Positions 7,755 to 17,178 of a DNA stretch of 28,156 nucleotides are shown in pieces. Both the position numbers and the translations under genes were made by a program. This DNA is from Promethearchaeota archaeon (GTDB lineage Archaea > Asgardarchaeota > Lokiarchaeia > Sigynarchaeales > SOKP01): the NCBI GenBank assembly GCA_016839635.1, contig JAEOTV010000277.1, positions 1-28,156 on the forward strand. The letters run 5' to 3'. Within the stretch, counting starts at the first letter, position 1. Each line of letters begins with the position of its first letter. The notes below the pieces were generated by a model that did no database searches, had not been told where the DNA came from, and saw only the letters and a list, made by a program, of their open reading frames with translations.

Positions 7755-10700
7755 TTGAAAAATATTAGTAGAAAAAAAATAATTAAATCGAAGAAACATA
7801 AAAATTTACTTATCTCCCTCTTTTTCTTCTTAATAGTCTTGGTTAACGTTGAGTTCTTATGTTGTCCCACCCAAATCATGCAAAACAGAGACAATGAATT
7901 TAATGACACCCCCCAATTTGATTTAGACGCAAAAGTATCTAATGGGGAAGATTCCTTATTTCAAGGAGTTGAAGATTCCATAATTATTAATGACACAGGA
8001 AATCTTTATGATTTTAATCAAGAAGTCTTAGTTACTAATCAGGCAGAAATGAATTTAACCTATTATTTGGATGATGTTCATGATTGGAAAGCCTCAAAAA
8101 TCGAAACAAATATAAGAAATATACAAGATACTAGAGAATGGGTCCAAAATAATGATTATTATGAATTGGATATACCATTCAGACACAATAAATCATTCTC
8201 AAATTTTGATCCTCCTGGTTTTCCGACCCATAATTATAGTGCTGATTTAGATAATGATCCAACTAATCCTTCAAATATTCATAGCACAATAAGTAATTCT
8301 AGTGCTAGCGCGATAAGATTACACTTTTCAAGAATAGAAATTGAAACCAGCTGGGATTTACTTTGTATCTATGACAAAAATAATCGCCTTCAATATACAT
8401 TTACAGGAATGGCTACAGATCTTTATACTCCTTGGATGAAGGGTAATACTTTCAAAATTACAATGAATTCAGATGGTTCTATACAATGGTACGGATATGA
8501 TATTGATTTTTATGAGTATTATAATTCCAGCACTAATTATTTTGACTATGAAGCTTCTTGGGGATATAATAATAGATCCATTGCTGGGAATTTTGGAGGA
8601 AACTTTGGGGTAGGAGAAATTGGCAATAATACGGCGATTTATACCGCTTTATTATGTAATCCTTATAGAGATTTTGAATATACATTTCCTCCGATGAATG
8701 CAATCTATTATGAAGATGATTTCTCAGAGATCTATCAAAACATTACAATTCCAAGAGGTTCTGTTATTGATGCTTATATAAACTTTGATTATTATGCGGA
8801 ATTTGCTATGGATTCAAATGAAAATTATATTTATTGCGAAATAAATAATGAAAAAATATATTCAAAAGGTCTAGGTGATATTGTAGACGCTGGTAAGAAC
8901 GTTTGGCATACTACAGGCAAGATATATCTTGATTTATGGTCAAATACTTCCGGAATCTTTAATGATATTAATAGTAATAATGAGTTTAATATTTCAGTAG
9001 GCATCAAAAGTGGAGCATCAGTAACTTATTCTGGTTTTGATGACAGGTTTCAGCAAATTTGTTGGTTTGATAATATTTCATTAGTTTTAACCACACTATC
9101 TAATTCAACTCAAACTGATATCAACCTAGAAATAAATGGAGAAAGTCTTATTGATAGTAATTTTTGGGGAATATCACACAAAAATTTTATAGGAGCTTGG
9201 GAAAAGAACCCAATAACTTTAAGTATACAAACTGCATCTCCTTCGCTTGAATTCGAATTAGACACAATTATTTATGGATACCATGAGACCACTTCAAAAG
9301 TTGGACAAACAACACAGGAGGGTATATCTTATCAAATTTTAAAAAATGGTTCAGTTTACTGGGAATTTACTCATAACTTCTTCATGCCATCCCAATATTC
9401 TAACTTTGAATTTGAAATAAGTAAACCTATCAATTGGAAGATCGTCTCCACGCTCGATCCCACGTTTGGAGCTATACCTTTTGAAGGAGGAGATGTGGGT
9501 GACTCTTATTTAAAGATCAACAAAACTTATGCAATTTTTCCTGGTTGGTGGACATTTCGAGCTACATCTCCAAATTATATAGAAGATGAGAATACTAAAA
9601 TGTTTAAAGATGGAGAATGGGTAGATTCTTCATTTAGAACAGGAGATACAACTAGAATAAAAACGCAAATCAATTATTCAAATGAAATTCCTAATAACTT
9701 AGATTTAACCAATGCTGATTTAACAGTATATTTTCCTAATGGTACTATATGGTCTCAAGAATCCAAAACACCATTTTCAAATGGGACAGTTTTTTTTTCA
9801 GATATGACTTTTACATCAGAAAATTCAGTTGGAGGAATATATAATTATACAATTTTTTGGAGCAATGGAACCGCTATTGGTGGGATAAAATCTAATTTTA
9901 TAGTAATTCATGATAGTTATTTAACAATTCTAAAGCCAGACGATGCAAAATCGGATAATCAGACAGGAGCTACTGTTGGAGATATAATCCCATTAAGAGT
10001 GTATCTAAGAGATGCTGAAACTGGGCAATCAATCCAAGACGCGGTAATCTCATATAACTGGACTGCAGGAACAAATCATTTAACTGATGCCGCTCTAGGA
10101 ATTTATGAAGGAATTCTCGATACCTCAGATTTAGGAGGTTATGGATTATATAATATTATAATTCAGTCAAGTAAAACTGGCTTTATTAATAGTAATTTAA
10201 CTCTATTCATAAACTTAGGAGAAAATACAAATTTACAAAGACTACAATCTGATTCAAAAATAGTGATTCATGAAAACAGTACTATACAGTTTTTATATTA
10301 TTCAGAATTCGATGATGAGGGAATTCCTAATGCTCAAGTGACCGTAAATATTACAAATCCTGAATATTATACAATACAAGATTTAACTGAAGGGATTTAT
10401 GTTGTTGAATTCAATACGGTATTTTATAACCAAACAGGTGTATATCGATTAGTCTTTGAATTTACAGCAATAGGATACGAACCACAAATACATATTTATC
10501 AATTTGAAATTATAGATCCTCCTCCTAATCCAGGAGGACCTAATATAGGGCTATTAATTATTTTATTTACATCTATAGGCGTTGGTGCAATATTTGCAGC
10601 TCTAAGTTTAAGATCATACGTACTACTGCCTAGAAGAAGGAAAAAAGAAGCGGAATTGTTAGCAAAAACTCAAAGATTTAAAGACCTTAAAAATATTCAA

Positions 10701-11345
10701 GCTGTAGTGATAGTCCATAAGTTGAGTGGCATTCCTATCTATTCAAAGAGTTATTCAATTCTGGAAAAGCATAAAAAAGAACTTTTTTCAGGTTTTATTC
10801 AAGCTATTACAATGATTGGTGAAGAATTTGTTGAAAAAGATAAAGTTGAGTCTGAAAAACTTTATGGCGTTGAAAAGATGATTGAACTAGATTTTAAGCA
10901 ATTCTATTGTTTAATCGCAGATGTCGAAGAGATTCGCACTGTTTTTATACTTAAATCAAAATCATCTGAAAGATTGAGAAGCCAAATATCCAATTTAGTT
11001 TTAGCTCTAAATCTAAAACTATCAAAAGATTTGGAAAATTGGGATGGTGCTCTAGATGATTTTGAAATACAAGTCCCTCAGATAATAAATGAATATTTCG
11101 AACTCTATTACAAAGAATCCTTTAAACTATCGGGTGATATCAACCTTATCTCAATGAAAAAGGAAAAGAAATTATCAAAGATGGAAATGCGAGTAGTTAA
11201 TGTTCTCCAATCAATGTCGAAGGATAATTTGATTGCTGATATAAATAATATTGTAGAATTAATCCACGAACAAAATAAAGATTTAGTTATCGAAGCAATA
11301 GAGAAATTAATCAAACAAAAAATAATTATACCCTTCGGTAATTAA
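7755..11345 (+). CDS. giant cell-surface receptor with cytosolic longin-like and winged-helix domains
   Basis: A 1196-residue type I membrane protein. A basic start and hydrophobic segment (about 17-34) form a signal peptide or anchor. About 890 extracellular residues follow, rich in Asn, Tyr, Trp and N-x-S/T sequons, beta-strand-like, with at least two Ig/macroglobulin-like modules near the membrane (about 640-920; ending around IYQFEIIDPPPNPGG). One membrane helix (about 930-957, GLLIILFTSIGVGAIFAAL) ends in a basic stop-transfer sequence, PRRRKKEAE. The cytosolic part has an alpha/beta domain with the longin-like pattern AVVIVHKLSGIPIYSK (about 977-1115) and a winged-helix-like tail (about 1137-1196, MEMRVVNVLQSM...IEKLIKQKIIIP). 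The start is TTG with AGGGG six bases upstream. The same longin/wHTH order occurs in the 17179 gene. A sensory or adhesion role is inferred; no ligand can be named. Confidence 0.78.
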   Translation: MKNISRKKIIKSKKHKNLLISLFFFLIVLVNVEFLCCPTQIMQNRDNEFNDTPQFDLDAKVSNGEDSLFQGVEDSIIINDTGNLYDFNQEVLVTNQAEMNLTYYLDDVHDWKASKIETNIRNIQDTREWVQNNDYYELDIPFRHNKSFSNFDPPGFPTHNYSADLDNDPTNPSNIHSTISNSSASAIRLHFSRIEIETSWDLLCIYDKNNRLQYTFTGMATDLYTPWMKGNTFKITMNSDGSIQWYGYDIDFYEYYNSSTNYFDYEASWGYNNRSIAGNFGGNFGVGEIGNNTAIYTALLCNPYRDFEYTFPPMNAIYYEDDFSEIYQNITIPRGSVIDAYINFDYYAEFAMDSNENYIYCEINNEKIYSKGLGDIVDAGKNVWHTTGKIYLDLWSNTSGIFNDINSNNEFNISVGIKSGASVTYSGFDDRFQQICWFDNISLVLTTLSNSTQTDINLEINGESLIDSNFWGISHKNFIGAWEKNPITLSIQTASPSLEFELDTIIYGYHETTSKVGQTTQEGISYQILKNGSVYWEFTHNFFMPSQYSNFEFEISKPINWKIVSTLDPTFGAIPFEGGDVGDSYLKINKTYAIFPGWWTFRATSPNYIEDENTKMFKDGEWVDSSFRTGDTTRIKTQINYSNEIPNNLDLTNADLTVYFPNGTIWSQESKTPFSNGTVFFSDMTFTSENSVGGIYNYTIFWSNGTAIGGIKSNFIVIHDSYLTILKPDDAKSDNQTGATVGDIIPLRVYLRDAETGQSIQDAVISYNWTAGTNHLTDAALGIYEGILDTSDLGGYGLYNIIIQSSKTGFINSNLTLFINLGENTNLQRLQSDSKIVIHENSTIQFLYYSEFDDEGIPNAQVTVNITNPEYYTIQDLTEGIYVVEFNTVFYNQTGVYRLVFEFTAIGYEPQIHIYQFEIIDPPPNPGGPNIGLLIILFTSIGVGAIFAALSLRSYVLLPRRRKKEAELLAKTQRFKDLKNIQAVVIVHKLSGIPIYSKSYSILEKHKKELFSGFIQAITMIGEEFVEKDKVESEKLYGVEKMIELDFKQFYCLIADVEEIRTVFILKSKSSERLRSQISNLVLALNLKLSKDLENWDGALDDFEIQVPQIINEYFELYYKESFKLSGDINLISMKKEKKLSKMEMRVVNVLQSMSKDNLIADINNIVELIHEQNKDLVIEAIEKLIKQKIIIPFGN

Positions 11346-11363
11346 TTTTCTTAAAAAATATCC

Positions 11364-11383
11364 TTTTTTTTTTCTATTTTTTT
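11364..11383 (+). terminator. long T-run terminator
   Basis: Two T runs (ten and seven T, with a C, A and T between or beside them) lie between the receptor stop codon and the ATG at 11387. The following gene therefore begins directly beneath the terminator. Confidence 0.5.
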
Positions 11384-11386
11384 CCA

Positions 11387-12007
11387 ATGAATGATTTGAA
11401 GAATTTAAGATTTGAGTGTACTCGGTGTGGGAATTGCTGTACTGATAAAGATACATTAGTAAATCTAACATATTTAGATATAATAAGAATAAAGAAAGGG
11501 TTGAAACTAGAACTTAAAGAAATTCTTAATCTAATTGGATTTTATATTTATGAAAATAAAATTACTAACGATGATAAAGAGAAGATGGTCATTGAACCAA
11601 TAGAGACAGAAAAAGGTTTAGCATTTATAGCTCTTCGTAAAAGTAGTTTAGGAGGTTGTTATTTTTACAATTCAACACAGAAAAAGTGTTTAATTTATAA
11701 TTTAAGACCAATGCTTTGTCGAACATTCCCATTTACATTTGGAATATTAAACGAGAAATCTAATGAAGATAAGAATAAAATAGATTTATTTTATACTGAA
11801 AAGGGAAAGCATTATTGTCCTGGAATTAGTGATGAAGCTCCACTGATAAGTGTTCAAAAGTGGAAAAATCTGGGACAAATAACATTAGAGGAATTAGAAA
11901 AGAATTATAAAGTAATAAAAGAGTGGAATGATATGGTCAAAATAGGGAAAATTATGCCCTTAGCCAAGAAATTTCTTCTCACTATTTTCAAATTAGATGA
12001 TTCTTAA
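11387..12007 (+). CDS. YkgJ-family cysteine-cluster protein
   Basis: A 206-residue protein with the N-terminal cluster ECTRCGNCC (C11, C14, C17, C18). A second set follows in GGCYFYNS, KKCLIY and RPMLCRTFPF, and a last Cys in HYCPGI. This layout is that of the YkgJ/UPF0153 family, thought to bind a metal or Fe-S cluster; its reaction is not established. The length is typical. Homologues sit in many contexts and give no pathway clue. The start is the ATG just after the terminator, with no ribosome-binding site, so it may have a short leader of its own. Confidence 0.85.
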   Translation: MNDLKNLRFECTRCGNCCTDKDTLVNLTYLDIIRIKKGLKLELKEILNLIGFYIYENKITNDDKEKMVIEPIETEKGLAFIALRKSSLGGCYFYNSTQKKCLIYNLRPMLCRTFPFTFGILNEKSNEDKNKIDLFYTEKGKHYCPGISDEAPLISVQKWKNLGQITLEELEKNYKVIKEWNDMVKIGKIMPLAKKFLLTIFKLDDS

Positions 12008-12016
12008 TATTTAATT

Positions 12017-13669
12017 CTATTTACTCCTAGAAGCATATACAGAACTAGCTAATAATGCCCAATACAACATTTGCAATTCTATTTTAAAACCTAATATATC
12101 ACTACGCCAATTAAATTTTGTACCAAGATTTTCAGTAATAAAGAATCTTGTTTTAGTTAAAATAAAATTGAATAATCTGTTGCAAAACTCTGATTCCATT
12201 TCCTTTAAATTAAGTAAATCAAAGATCAATAAAGCTCTTGCTGATTCAGTAATTAAATCATTAATAGACCCATTTGAAGTAATCAATTTCTTTATCTCAT
12301 GAGTATATGTAATTTTTAAATTATTGATATTATCTTCTTTACCTAATAATTTTAACAAGGATAAATGATTAAAAATATCCATTGTAGGCTTATAATTTAC
12401 CAAATCTAATACGTTTAAATCAGATATAGATTCGAGATTGAATCTTTTCTCTAATAATTTTTTCTGCATTTTGATTAATAATTTTATACATAATAGAGAA
12501 AAGAGATTTAATTCTAATTTTTCAGGAATGAACTTTTCAAAATCTTTTATGATAGAGTTTTCAATTTCTTGAATATCGATAATATCTGTTTTGCTCAGCA
12601 AATCCAATTCTCTAAAAATAGCAAGCCCATAAAAATTAGAGATTGAATCTGGAATACTACTCAGTGAAGAACTAAACATCCAACTATTTATAAAATTCTT
12701 CAATATTTCTAATATTTCTGAGTGGTTAAATGGGATTTCAAGATTTAGCATTTTAAGAATAGATACATAATAAAATAAACTTTCTAAATCAAAAAAATCA
12801 TGATTTACTACTTTTGAATTTATAAGACTTAATTTGTCTATATTGAATTTATTAACTATTCCAGGATGTATTGGCATACAGTTTCCAATAGAATCAAGAA
12901 ATGTGTTAGTATTTAAAACAATATTTGAAATATGTTCCATTCGGGGAACAGATTTATTAACTTCAATTTGAGGATCATTTTCTACCAAATTTACTTCTTG
13001 TTTTCTTGTACCAATTGATTGTTTTAAAACTTCTTTCTTCGGAGTTTTAAGTGATTCCATAAAACCCTCTTTTGCGTCCCTTAATTGATCTAAAATATTA
13101 TCACCTGAGGTCTTACTTGGTTTATTTATTGTTAATTCTGTGAAGTTAATAAGGTTCTTATAATTTTGTTGCTTGAACTGTTCAACTATGTCTTTATTAC
13201 TAAAATGGCTTCTCTTAAATTCATTTAATTTTGAAAGAAAATAAGGGGGTAATAGATCAAATAAATTAACATTTTCTAGTTTCTTTTCATCAATATTGAG
13301 AAGATAATCTATTAATATATCAAATAAAAGAATATTTACATATTTTTGCATATATATCTGAAAATAAGAATTATAATCAGAGATTTTAGTTCCTTCTTCG
13401 CTGGAAGTTTCTAAAAAATTTTTTTGATTCTCATTTAACTGTTCTATTGGGATACCAATTGTATTCAAACCAGTTTTAATAGCTCTTAGCATTTGTTCGA
13501 TTGTAAATTTTACCTGATTTTCATTTTCAGTCTCAACTTTCTTATCCAAATTAATTTTTTTATATACAATTAGATCTTTTAAATAAGCAGAACTCTTCTG
13601 ATAGTATTCAAGTATATCGTTCCTAAAGATATTAAAAAAAACAGATAGAATATCAGTAATTTCTTTCAT
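12017..13669 (-). CDS. 550-residue helical protein, possible prenyltransferase-like alpha/alpha toroid
   Basis: An all-helical protein in two parts. Residues 1-180 are charged and helical. A Lys/Glu-rich linker (about 185-250) is probably disordered. The C-terminal 300 residues contain spaced helical-hairpin units such as LESLFYYVSILKMLNLE, DSISNFYGLAIFRELDLL, MDIFNHLSLLKLLGKE and ESARALLIFDLLNLKE. These look like the repeat units of protein-prenyltransferase or terpene-cyclase alpha/alpha toroids, but no catalytic motif is visible, so it is more likely a binding scaffold than an enzyme. This assignment is pattern recognition only. It converges on the YkgJ gene with a nine-base gap and is divergent from the amidohydrolase. 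Confidence 0.6.
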   Translation of the reverse strand: MKEITDILSVFFNIFRNDILEYYQKSSAYLKDLIVYKKINLDKKVETENENQVKFTIEQMLRAIKTGLNTIGIPIEQLNENQKNFLETSSEEGTKISDYNSYFQIYMQKYVNILLFDILIDYLLNIDEKKLENVNLFDLLPPYFLSKLNEFKRSHFSNKDIVEQFKQQNYKNLINFTELTINKPSKTSGDNILDQLRDAKEGFMESLKTPKKEVLKQSIGTRKQEVNLVENDPQIEVNKSVPRMEHISNIVLNTNTFLDSIGNCMPIHPGIVNKFNIDKLSLINSKVVNHDFFDLESLFYYVSILKMLNLEIPFNHSEILEILKNFINSWMFSSSLSSIPDSISNFYGLAIFRELDLLSKTDIIDIQEIENSIIKDFEKFIPEKLELNLFSLLCIKLLIKMQKKLLEKRFNLESISDLNVLDLVNYKPTMDIFNHLSLLKLLGKEDNINNLKITYTHEIKKLITSNGSINDLITESARALLIFDLLNLKEMESEFCNRLFNFILTKTRFFITENLGTKFNWRSDILGFKIELQMLYWALLASSVYASRSK

Positions 13670-13798
13670 GTCTCAATATTCTTATTTCATTCAATAATAT
13701 ATATTGAAAATTATTTATCAAATTTATTATGTTTTTGGATAATTATTTTTTTCCTTGTTGGTAATCTTTATTATCTGAAGGGCATTAATTTCATTAAT

Positions 13799-15073
13799 AT
13801 GGCTCAAGAAAAATGTAGATTAATCATTAAGGCAGGAAATATTTTTGATTCTGTAAGAGGGTTATTGAAAGAAAATCAAACAATAGTAATTCTTGAAAAT
13901 AAAATTCTATGGTGCGGGGAAGATGATACTTTTGAGAAAGAAACAAACGATAGAATTATTGATGTTAAAGGACATACAATTATTCCGGGGTTGATTGATT
14001 GTCATGTTCATCTTGACAGTACTGCAGAACCAGATTATGAGAGAAAGTATCTTAGGACAACAAATGCAATGTGGCATTACTATGCTTTACAAAATGCTCA
14101 AAGGCATTTAATAAATGGCTTTACATGCTTAAGAGACTGTGGGAGTCTTCCTGACTGGGCGCCATCACTACGAAGAATTTTTGATAATGGCGACTTAGCT
14201 GGCCCTAGATTGGTTATAGCAAATCTTCCTATTACTCAATGGGGTAATCAAGAAGCTATTGGACCACTTGAGGTAATAGAATACTATGGGAAACTTAGTG
14301 AAGTTAAAGCTGGTATAGATGGGATAAAACATGCTGTCCGAGACAGAAAGCGTTCTGGTTCAAATTTTATTAAAACTATTACAACTGGAGGTGTATTACA
14401 TGGTATGACATCTAAAGTCGATACAAGTCTTTTCTTACACGATGAATTACTAGCAATGACAGATGAAGCTCATAGATTAGGGATGCATGTCGCATGTCAC
14501 GCTCATGGTAAGGAAGGAATATATAAAGCTGTAGAAGCAAACGTTGATACAATCGAACATGGAACCCTCATTGATGAAGAAACTATTGATTTGATGATAG
14601 AAAAGAAAACTTTTTTAATACCAACTCAAACAGCAGGCTTTGGAATAAATAAACCTGAAATTCTGAAAAAATTACCACCTGAAGTAAAAACCAAAATTGA
14701 GCAAATTTTAGATAAAATGAAACTAAATCATAAACTAGCATTTGAAAAAGGTCTACTTCTTGCAATTGGAACTGATGCTGGAACACCAGGTAATCCTCAT
14801 GGTACAACAAGCTCTGAAATCATTAATATGATGGAAAATGTAGGTATGAGTTCCACTCAAGCTCTTCAGGCAGCAACTATTCAAGCAGCTAAAGCTATTA
14901 AGATGGAAAAAGAAATAGGATCTATAGAAGTAGAAAAATTTGCAGATTTAGTAGTTTGTAAAGGAAATCCAATAGAGGAAATATCTATTCTCAAAGATCC
15001 TACTAATCTTCTTTATGTTGTTAAAGATGGCAAAATTATGGTTGAAAAGGGTAAAATTACATATTTTAAATAA
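13799..15073 (+). CDS. metal-dependent amidohydrolase (imidazolonepropionase/prolidase-like)
   Basis: A complete 424-residue amidohydrolase-superfamily enzyme. The metal site is visible in order: H69 and H71 (DCHVHLD), the likely carboxylated lysine K192 (NFIKTITTGG), H234 (VACHAHG), H254 (TIEHGT) and catalytic D326 (IGTDAGTP). The N-terminal beta-sandwich part and the C-terminal KFADLVVCKGNP and VVKDGKIMVEKG are typical of cyclic amide and Xaa-Pro dipeptide hydrolases. The substrate cannot be told from sequence; relatives act on imidazolones, cyclic amides or dipeptides. The methyltransferase gene starts 15 bases later and is probably co-transcribed. Confidence 0.92.
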   Translation: MAQEKCRLIIKAGNIFDSVRGLLKENQTIVILENKILWCGEDDTFEKETNDRIIDVKGHTIIPGLIDCHVHLDSTAEPDYERKYLRTTNAMWHYYALQNAQRHLINGFTCLRDCGSLPDWAPSLRRIFDNGDLAGPRLVIANLPITQWGNQEAIGPLEVIEYYGKLSEVKAGIDGIKHAVRDRKRSGSNFIKTITTGGVLHGMTSKVDTSLFLHDELLAMTDEAHRLGMHVACHAHGKEGIYKAVEANVDTIEHGTLIDEETIDLMIEKKTFLIPTQTAGFGINKPEILKKLPPEVKTKIEQILDKMKLNHKLAFEKGLLLAIGTDAGTPGNPHGTTSSEIINMMENVGMSSTQALQAATIQAAKAIKMEKEIGSIEVEKFADLVVCKGNPIEEISILKDPTNLLYVVKDGKIMVEKGKITYFK

Positions 15074-15088
15074 TAAATTGGATATCTT

Positions 15089-15829
15089 ATGGAGAATTCT
15101 TCTTTTAACCATATTGCGAAAGATTATCATTCGAAGCGAAAAAATCCATGGCGTCCACTTGAGTTTTTTATAAATTATTTAAAAAATAAAGGATATACCT
15201 TTAGAGGAAATTTTTTAGATTTAGGGTGCGCAAATGGTAGAAATTTTAAGATAATGAGTAACCCTCCAAATAAATTAATAGGGATTGATATTTCTTTCAA
15301 TTTACTTAAAATTGCTAAATCAAATTTGAAAAATATCAATCAATTTTCACCTAATGAATCAAAATTCTTTCAGCTTGTTCATGGAGATATAGTTAATCTT
15401 CCTATTAGAGAGAAATCAATAGATTCGATCTTTTCAATTGCTACTATACACCATATTAAGAAAAGATCTGATAGAAAAAATGCTTTAATTCATATGCATG
15501 AATCTTTAAGAAAAAAGGGTAAATTAATTCTAACAGTTTGGCGAAAATGGCAAATAAAATTTAGAGATTATTTTATTTGGGAATGGATCAAGAGAAATTT
15601 TACTTTTGATTATAAAAATGAACAAAAAAAGAAAGGTTTAGAAGAATTTGGGGATAAATATGTGCCCTGGACACTTTCAAATGAAAATGTAACTTATGAT
15701 CGATTTTATCATTTTTTTTCTAAAAATGAGCTTAAAAAGCTAGTAAGAATATTTGAGATTAAAGAGTTTAAGATAACGGGTGGACCTACTCAAAAAGATA
15801 ACTTTTTTGTTTTTGCTCAAAAATCCTAA
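15089..15829 (+). CDS. Trm9/ALKBH8-like tRNA wobble-uridine methyltransferase
   Basis: A 246-residue class I SAM methyltransferase. Motif I is FLDLGCANG (42-50), the ribose-binding acid is D67 (IGIDIS), then HGD (98-100) and ATIHHI (118-123). What points to Trm9 rather than a generic methyltransferase is the set of family-specific parts: an N-terminal start reading IAKDYHSKRKNPWRP, VPWT (192-195), RFYHFF (205-210) and the C-terminal DNFFVFAQK. In eukaryotes Trm9 with Trm112 methylates 5-carboxymethyluridine at position 34 of tRNA, after Elp3 has made it. Archaeal homologues are known, but the exact tRNA product here is inferred. It follows the amidohydrolase by 15 bases, and its stop overlaps the stop of the convergent next gene. 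Confidence 0.78.
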   Translation: MENSSFNHIAKDYHSKRKNPWRPLEFFINYLKNKGYTFRGNFLDLGCANGRNFKIMSNPPNKLIGIDISFNLLKIAKSNLKNINQFSPNESKFFQLVHGDIVNLPIREKSIDSIFSIATIHHIKKRSDRKNALIHMHESLRKKGKLILTVWRKWQIKFRDYFIWEWIKRNFTFDYKNEQKKKGLEEFGDKYVPWTLSNENVTYDRFYHFFSKNELKKLVRIFEIKEFKITGGPTQKDNFFVFAQKS

Positions 15830-16323
15830 GATCCATGACAAACTATGGAATTGTAAGATTTCATTATGTATGGTTTAAAATTTTCAAATTTATCCCCGAT
15901 CATTGATGTATGGATATTAAAGAGTCTCTCACTAACATCACAATAAAAGATACAATGCATTCCTTTTTCATGATAAAGTCTTTTTCTAATCATCTTATTT
16001 CGGTGACCAAACCAAAATGTAATTTCATGACTCAATAACCAATCTCTATTTTTTTCTGTGACAACCAGACCAATTGCGTTGTACATATCTATTGAATTCT
16101 GAACTTCTTTATAATAAAAAAAATTCATTCTATCTTTTTTTTCCCAATTTATCTCCATTTTAGATTCAGGACCCCAAATCTCATCATATTCGGTTTGAGA
16201 ATGTAATAAAATGAAACCTTGGTCCGCATCACCCTTGTATTCAATTTCTTGAAACCATTTTGGCATTTTATTTATTATAACTTCGCATTCTGGCTTTTCA
16301 TATACAAAATAATTATATTCCAT
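15826..16323 (-). CDS. 165-residue protein of unknown function
   Basis: A soluble protein rich in aromatic residues and histidine, with mixed alpha/beta character (for example GFILLHSQTEYDEIWGP and FWFGHRNKMIRKRLYHEKG). I do not recognise the family and see no catalytic motif. GGGAAAG lies just upstream of the ATG at 16323, a fair ribosome-binding site. Its 3' end overlaps the Trm9-like gene tail to tail by four bases. Confidence 0.6.
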   Translation of the reverse strand: MEYNYFVYEKPECEVIINKMPKWFQEIEYKGDADQGFILLHSQTEYDEIWGPESKMEINWEKKDRMNFFYYKEVQNSIDMYNAIGLVVTEKNRDWLLSHEITFWFGHRNKMIRKRLYHEKGMHCIFYCDVSERLFNIHTSMIGDKFENFKPYIMKSYNSIVCHGS

Positions 16324-16481
16324 ATCTTTCCCGTCAAGTGTTCTTTAAATTATAAATTAAAATTACATCTAAAATAAATTTAAAGTATATAAAATTTCTG
16401 TAAAAGATGATTGAAATCTCGTTTACTTTATTTTTAGGATTCTAGTCTAATATAAAAAAGTAATAAGTAATAAGCGAGAAA

Positions 16482-17075
16482 TTATTGTATTATCTCCTTT
16501 CCTTCTTCAATCCATTTTATAAGTCTTTCTACAGAGACCCCTTTAATTAACGAAGCTAATTCTTCAGGATTTTCTTTAACGATGTCTTGAATTGAATTAA
16601 CTCCAAGTTCAATAAACTTTTTTGCGGTTGCAGCCCCTAATCCTGATAATTCTGTCAATGGAATACCTGATGGCTTTGGAATTTTTTGTAGTTTTTCTAC
16701 TTTAGGAGGTTTTATTTTTTCCTTCTTTTTCGGCTTTGGAGCTGTTTTTACAGGAGTAACTTTAGGTTCTACTGGTTTTTTCACTATTTTCTTTTCTGTT
16801 TTAAGCTTAAATGTTGTTTTCTTTTTCTCTTTTTTAACAAATGGGTCTCTTTTTTTGCCTTTTTTCTTTGGAATTTCAATTGATTTTAATTTTTCAATGT
16901 TTTCTGGATGAGTAGATTTTCTATAATAATCGATATTAATATTTAATTTCTTTAATAAATTAATCGATTTACCAGATTGTTCAATTTCATTTAAAGAAAA
17001 ACCTGTACCCTCTCTTAGATGAGAATCTTTAGAGGGGCTTTTCACAACAGCAACAATTTTTTGTTTAGTCTCCAT
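16482..17075 (-). CDS. eL13-type ribosomal protein fused to a helix-hairpin-helix domain
   Basis: A 197-residue protein in three parts. Residues about 1-65 match the short archaeal eL13 (L13e): REGTGFSLNEIEQSG followed by LKKLNINIDYYRKSTHPENI, a very characteristic GFSL...R+S/T-HPEN pattern. Residues about 66-137 are a Lys/Pro-rich, low-complexity linker, probably disordered and RNA-binding. Residues 138-197 form a helix-hairpin-helix domain, LTELSGLGAATAKKFIELG followed by SIQDIVKENPEELA, of the kind found in Rad51 and in some L32e N-terminal extensions. eL13 sits in the large ribosomal subunit of eukaryotes and some archaea. The HhH tail is an unusual addition that could bind rRNA or DNA. 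The gene is monocistronic with short flanking gaps. Confidence 0.75.
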   Translation of the reverse strand: METKQKIVAVVKSPSKDSHLREGTGFSLNEIEQSGKSINLLKKLNINIDYYRKSTHPENIEKLKSIEIPKKKGKKRDPFVKKEKKKTTFKLKTEKKIVKKPVEPKVTPVKTAPKPKKKEKIKPPKVEKLQKIPKPSGIPLTELSGLGAATAKKFIELGVNSIQDIVKENPEELASLIKGVSVERLIKWIEEGKEIIQ

Positions 17076-17178
17076 GTTTTAATCATCTAAATTTTTAATT
17101 GCAATTTTGATAAATCTTTAGAACTTTTATTTTTTTCTGTTTAGGGATATGAATTAATTGTTCTTTATACGATAATCT

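Noticed and set aside
11364..11383. T runs as a phase-variable tract controlling the YkgJ gene
   Set aside because: The run is outside the coding frame, directly after the receptor gene, and is better explained as a terminator; similar runs follow other genes here.
16459..16474. TAATAAG tandem repeats between genes
   Set aside because: Two to three short copies in A+T-rich spacer are expected by chance and have no positional logic.
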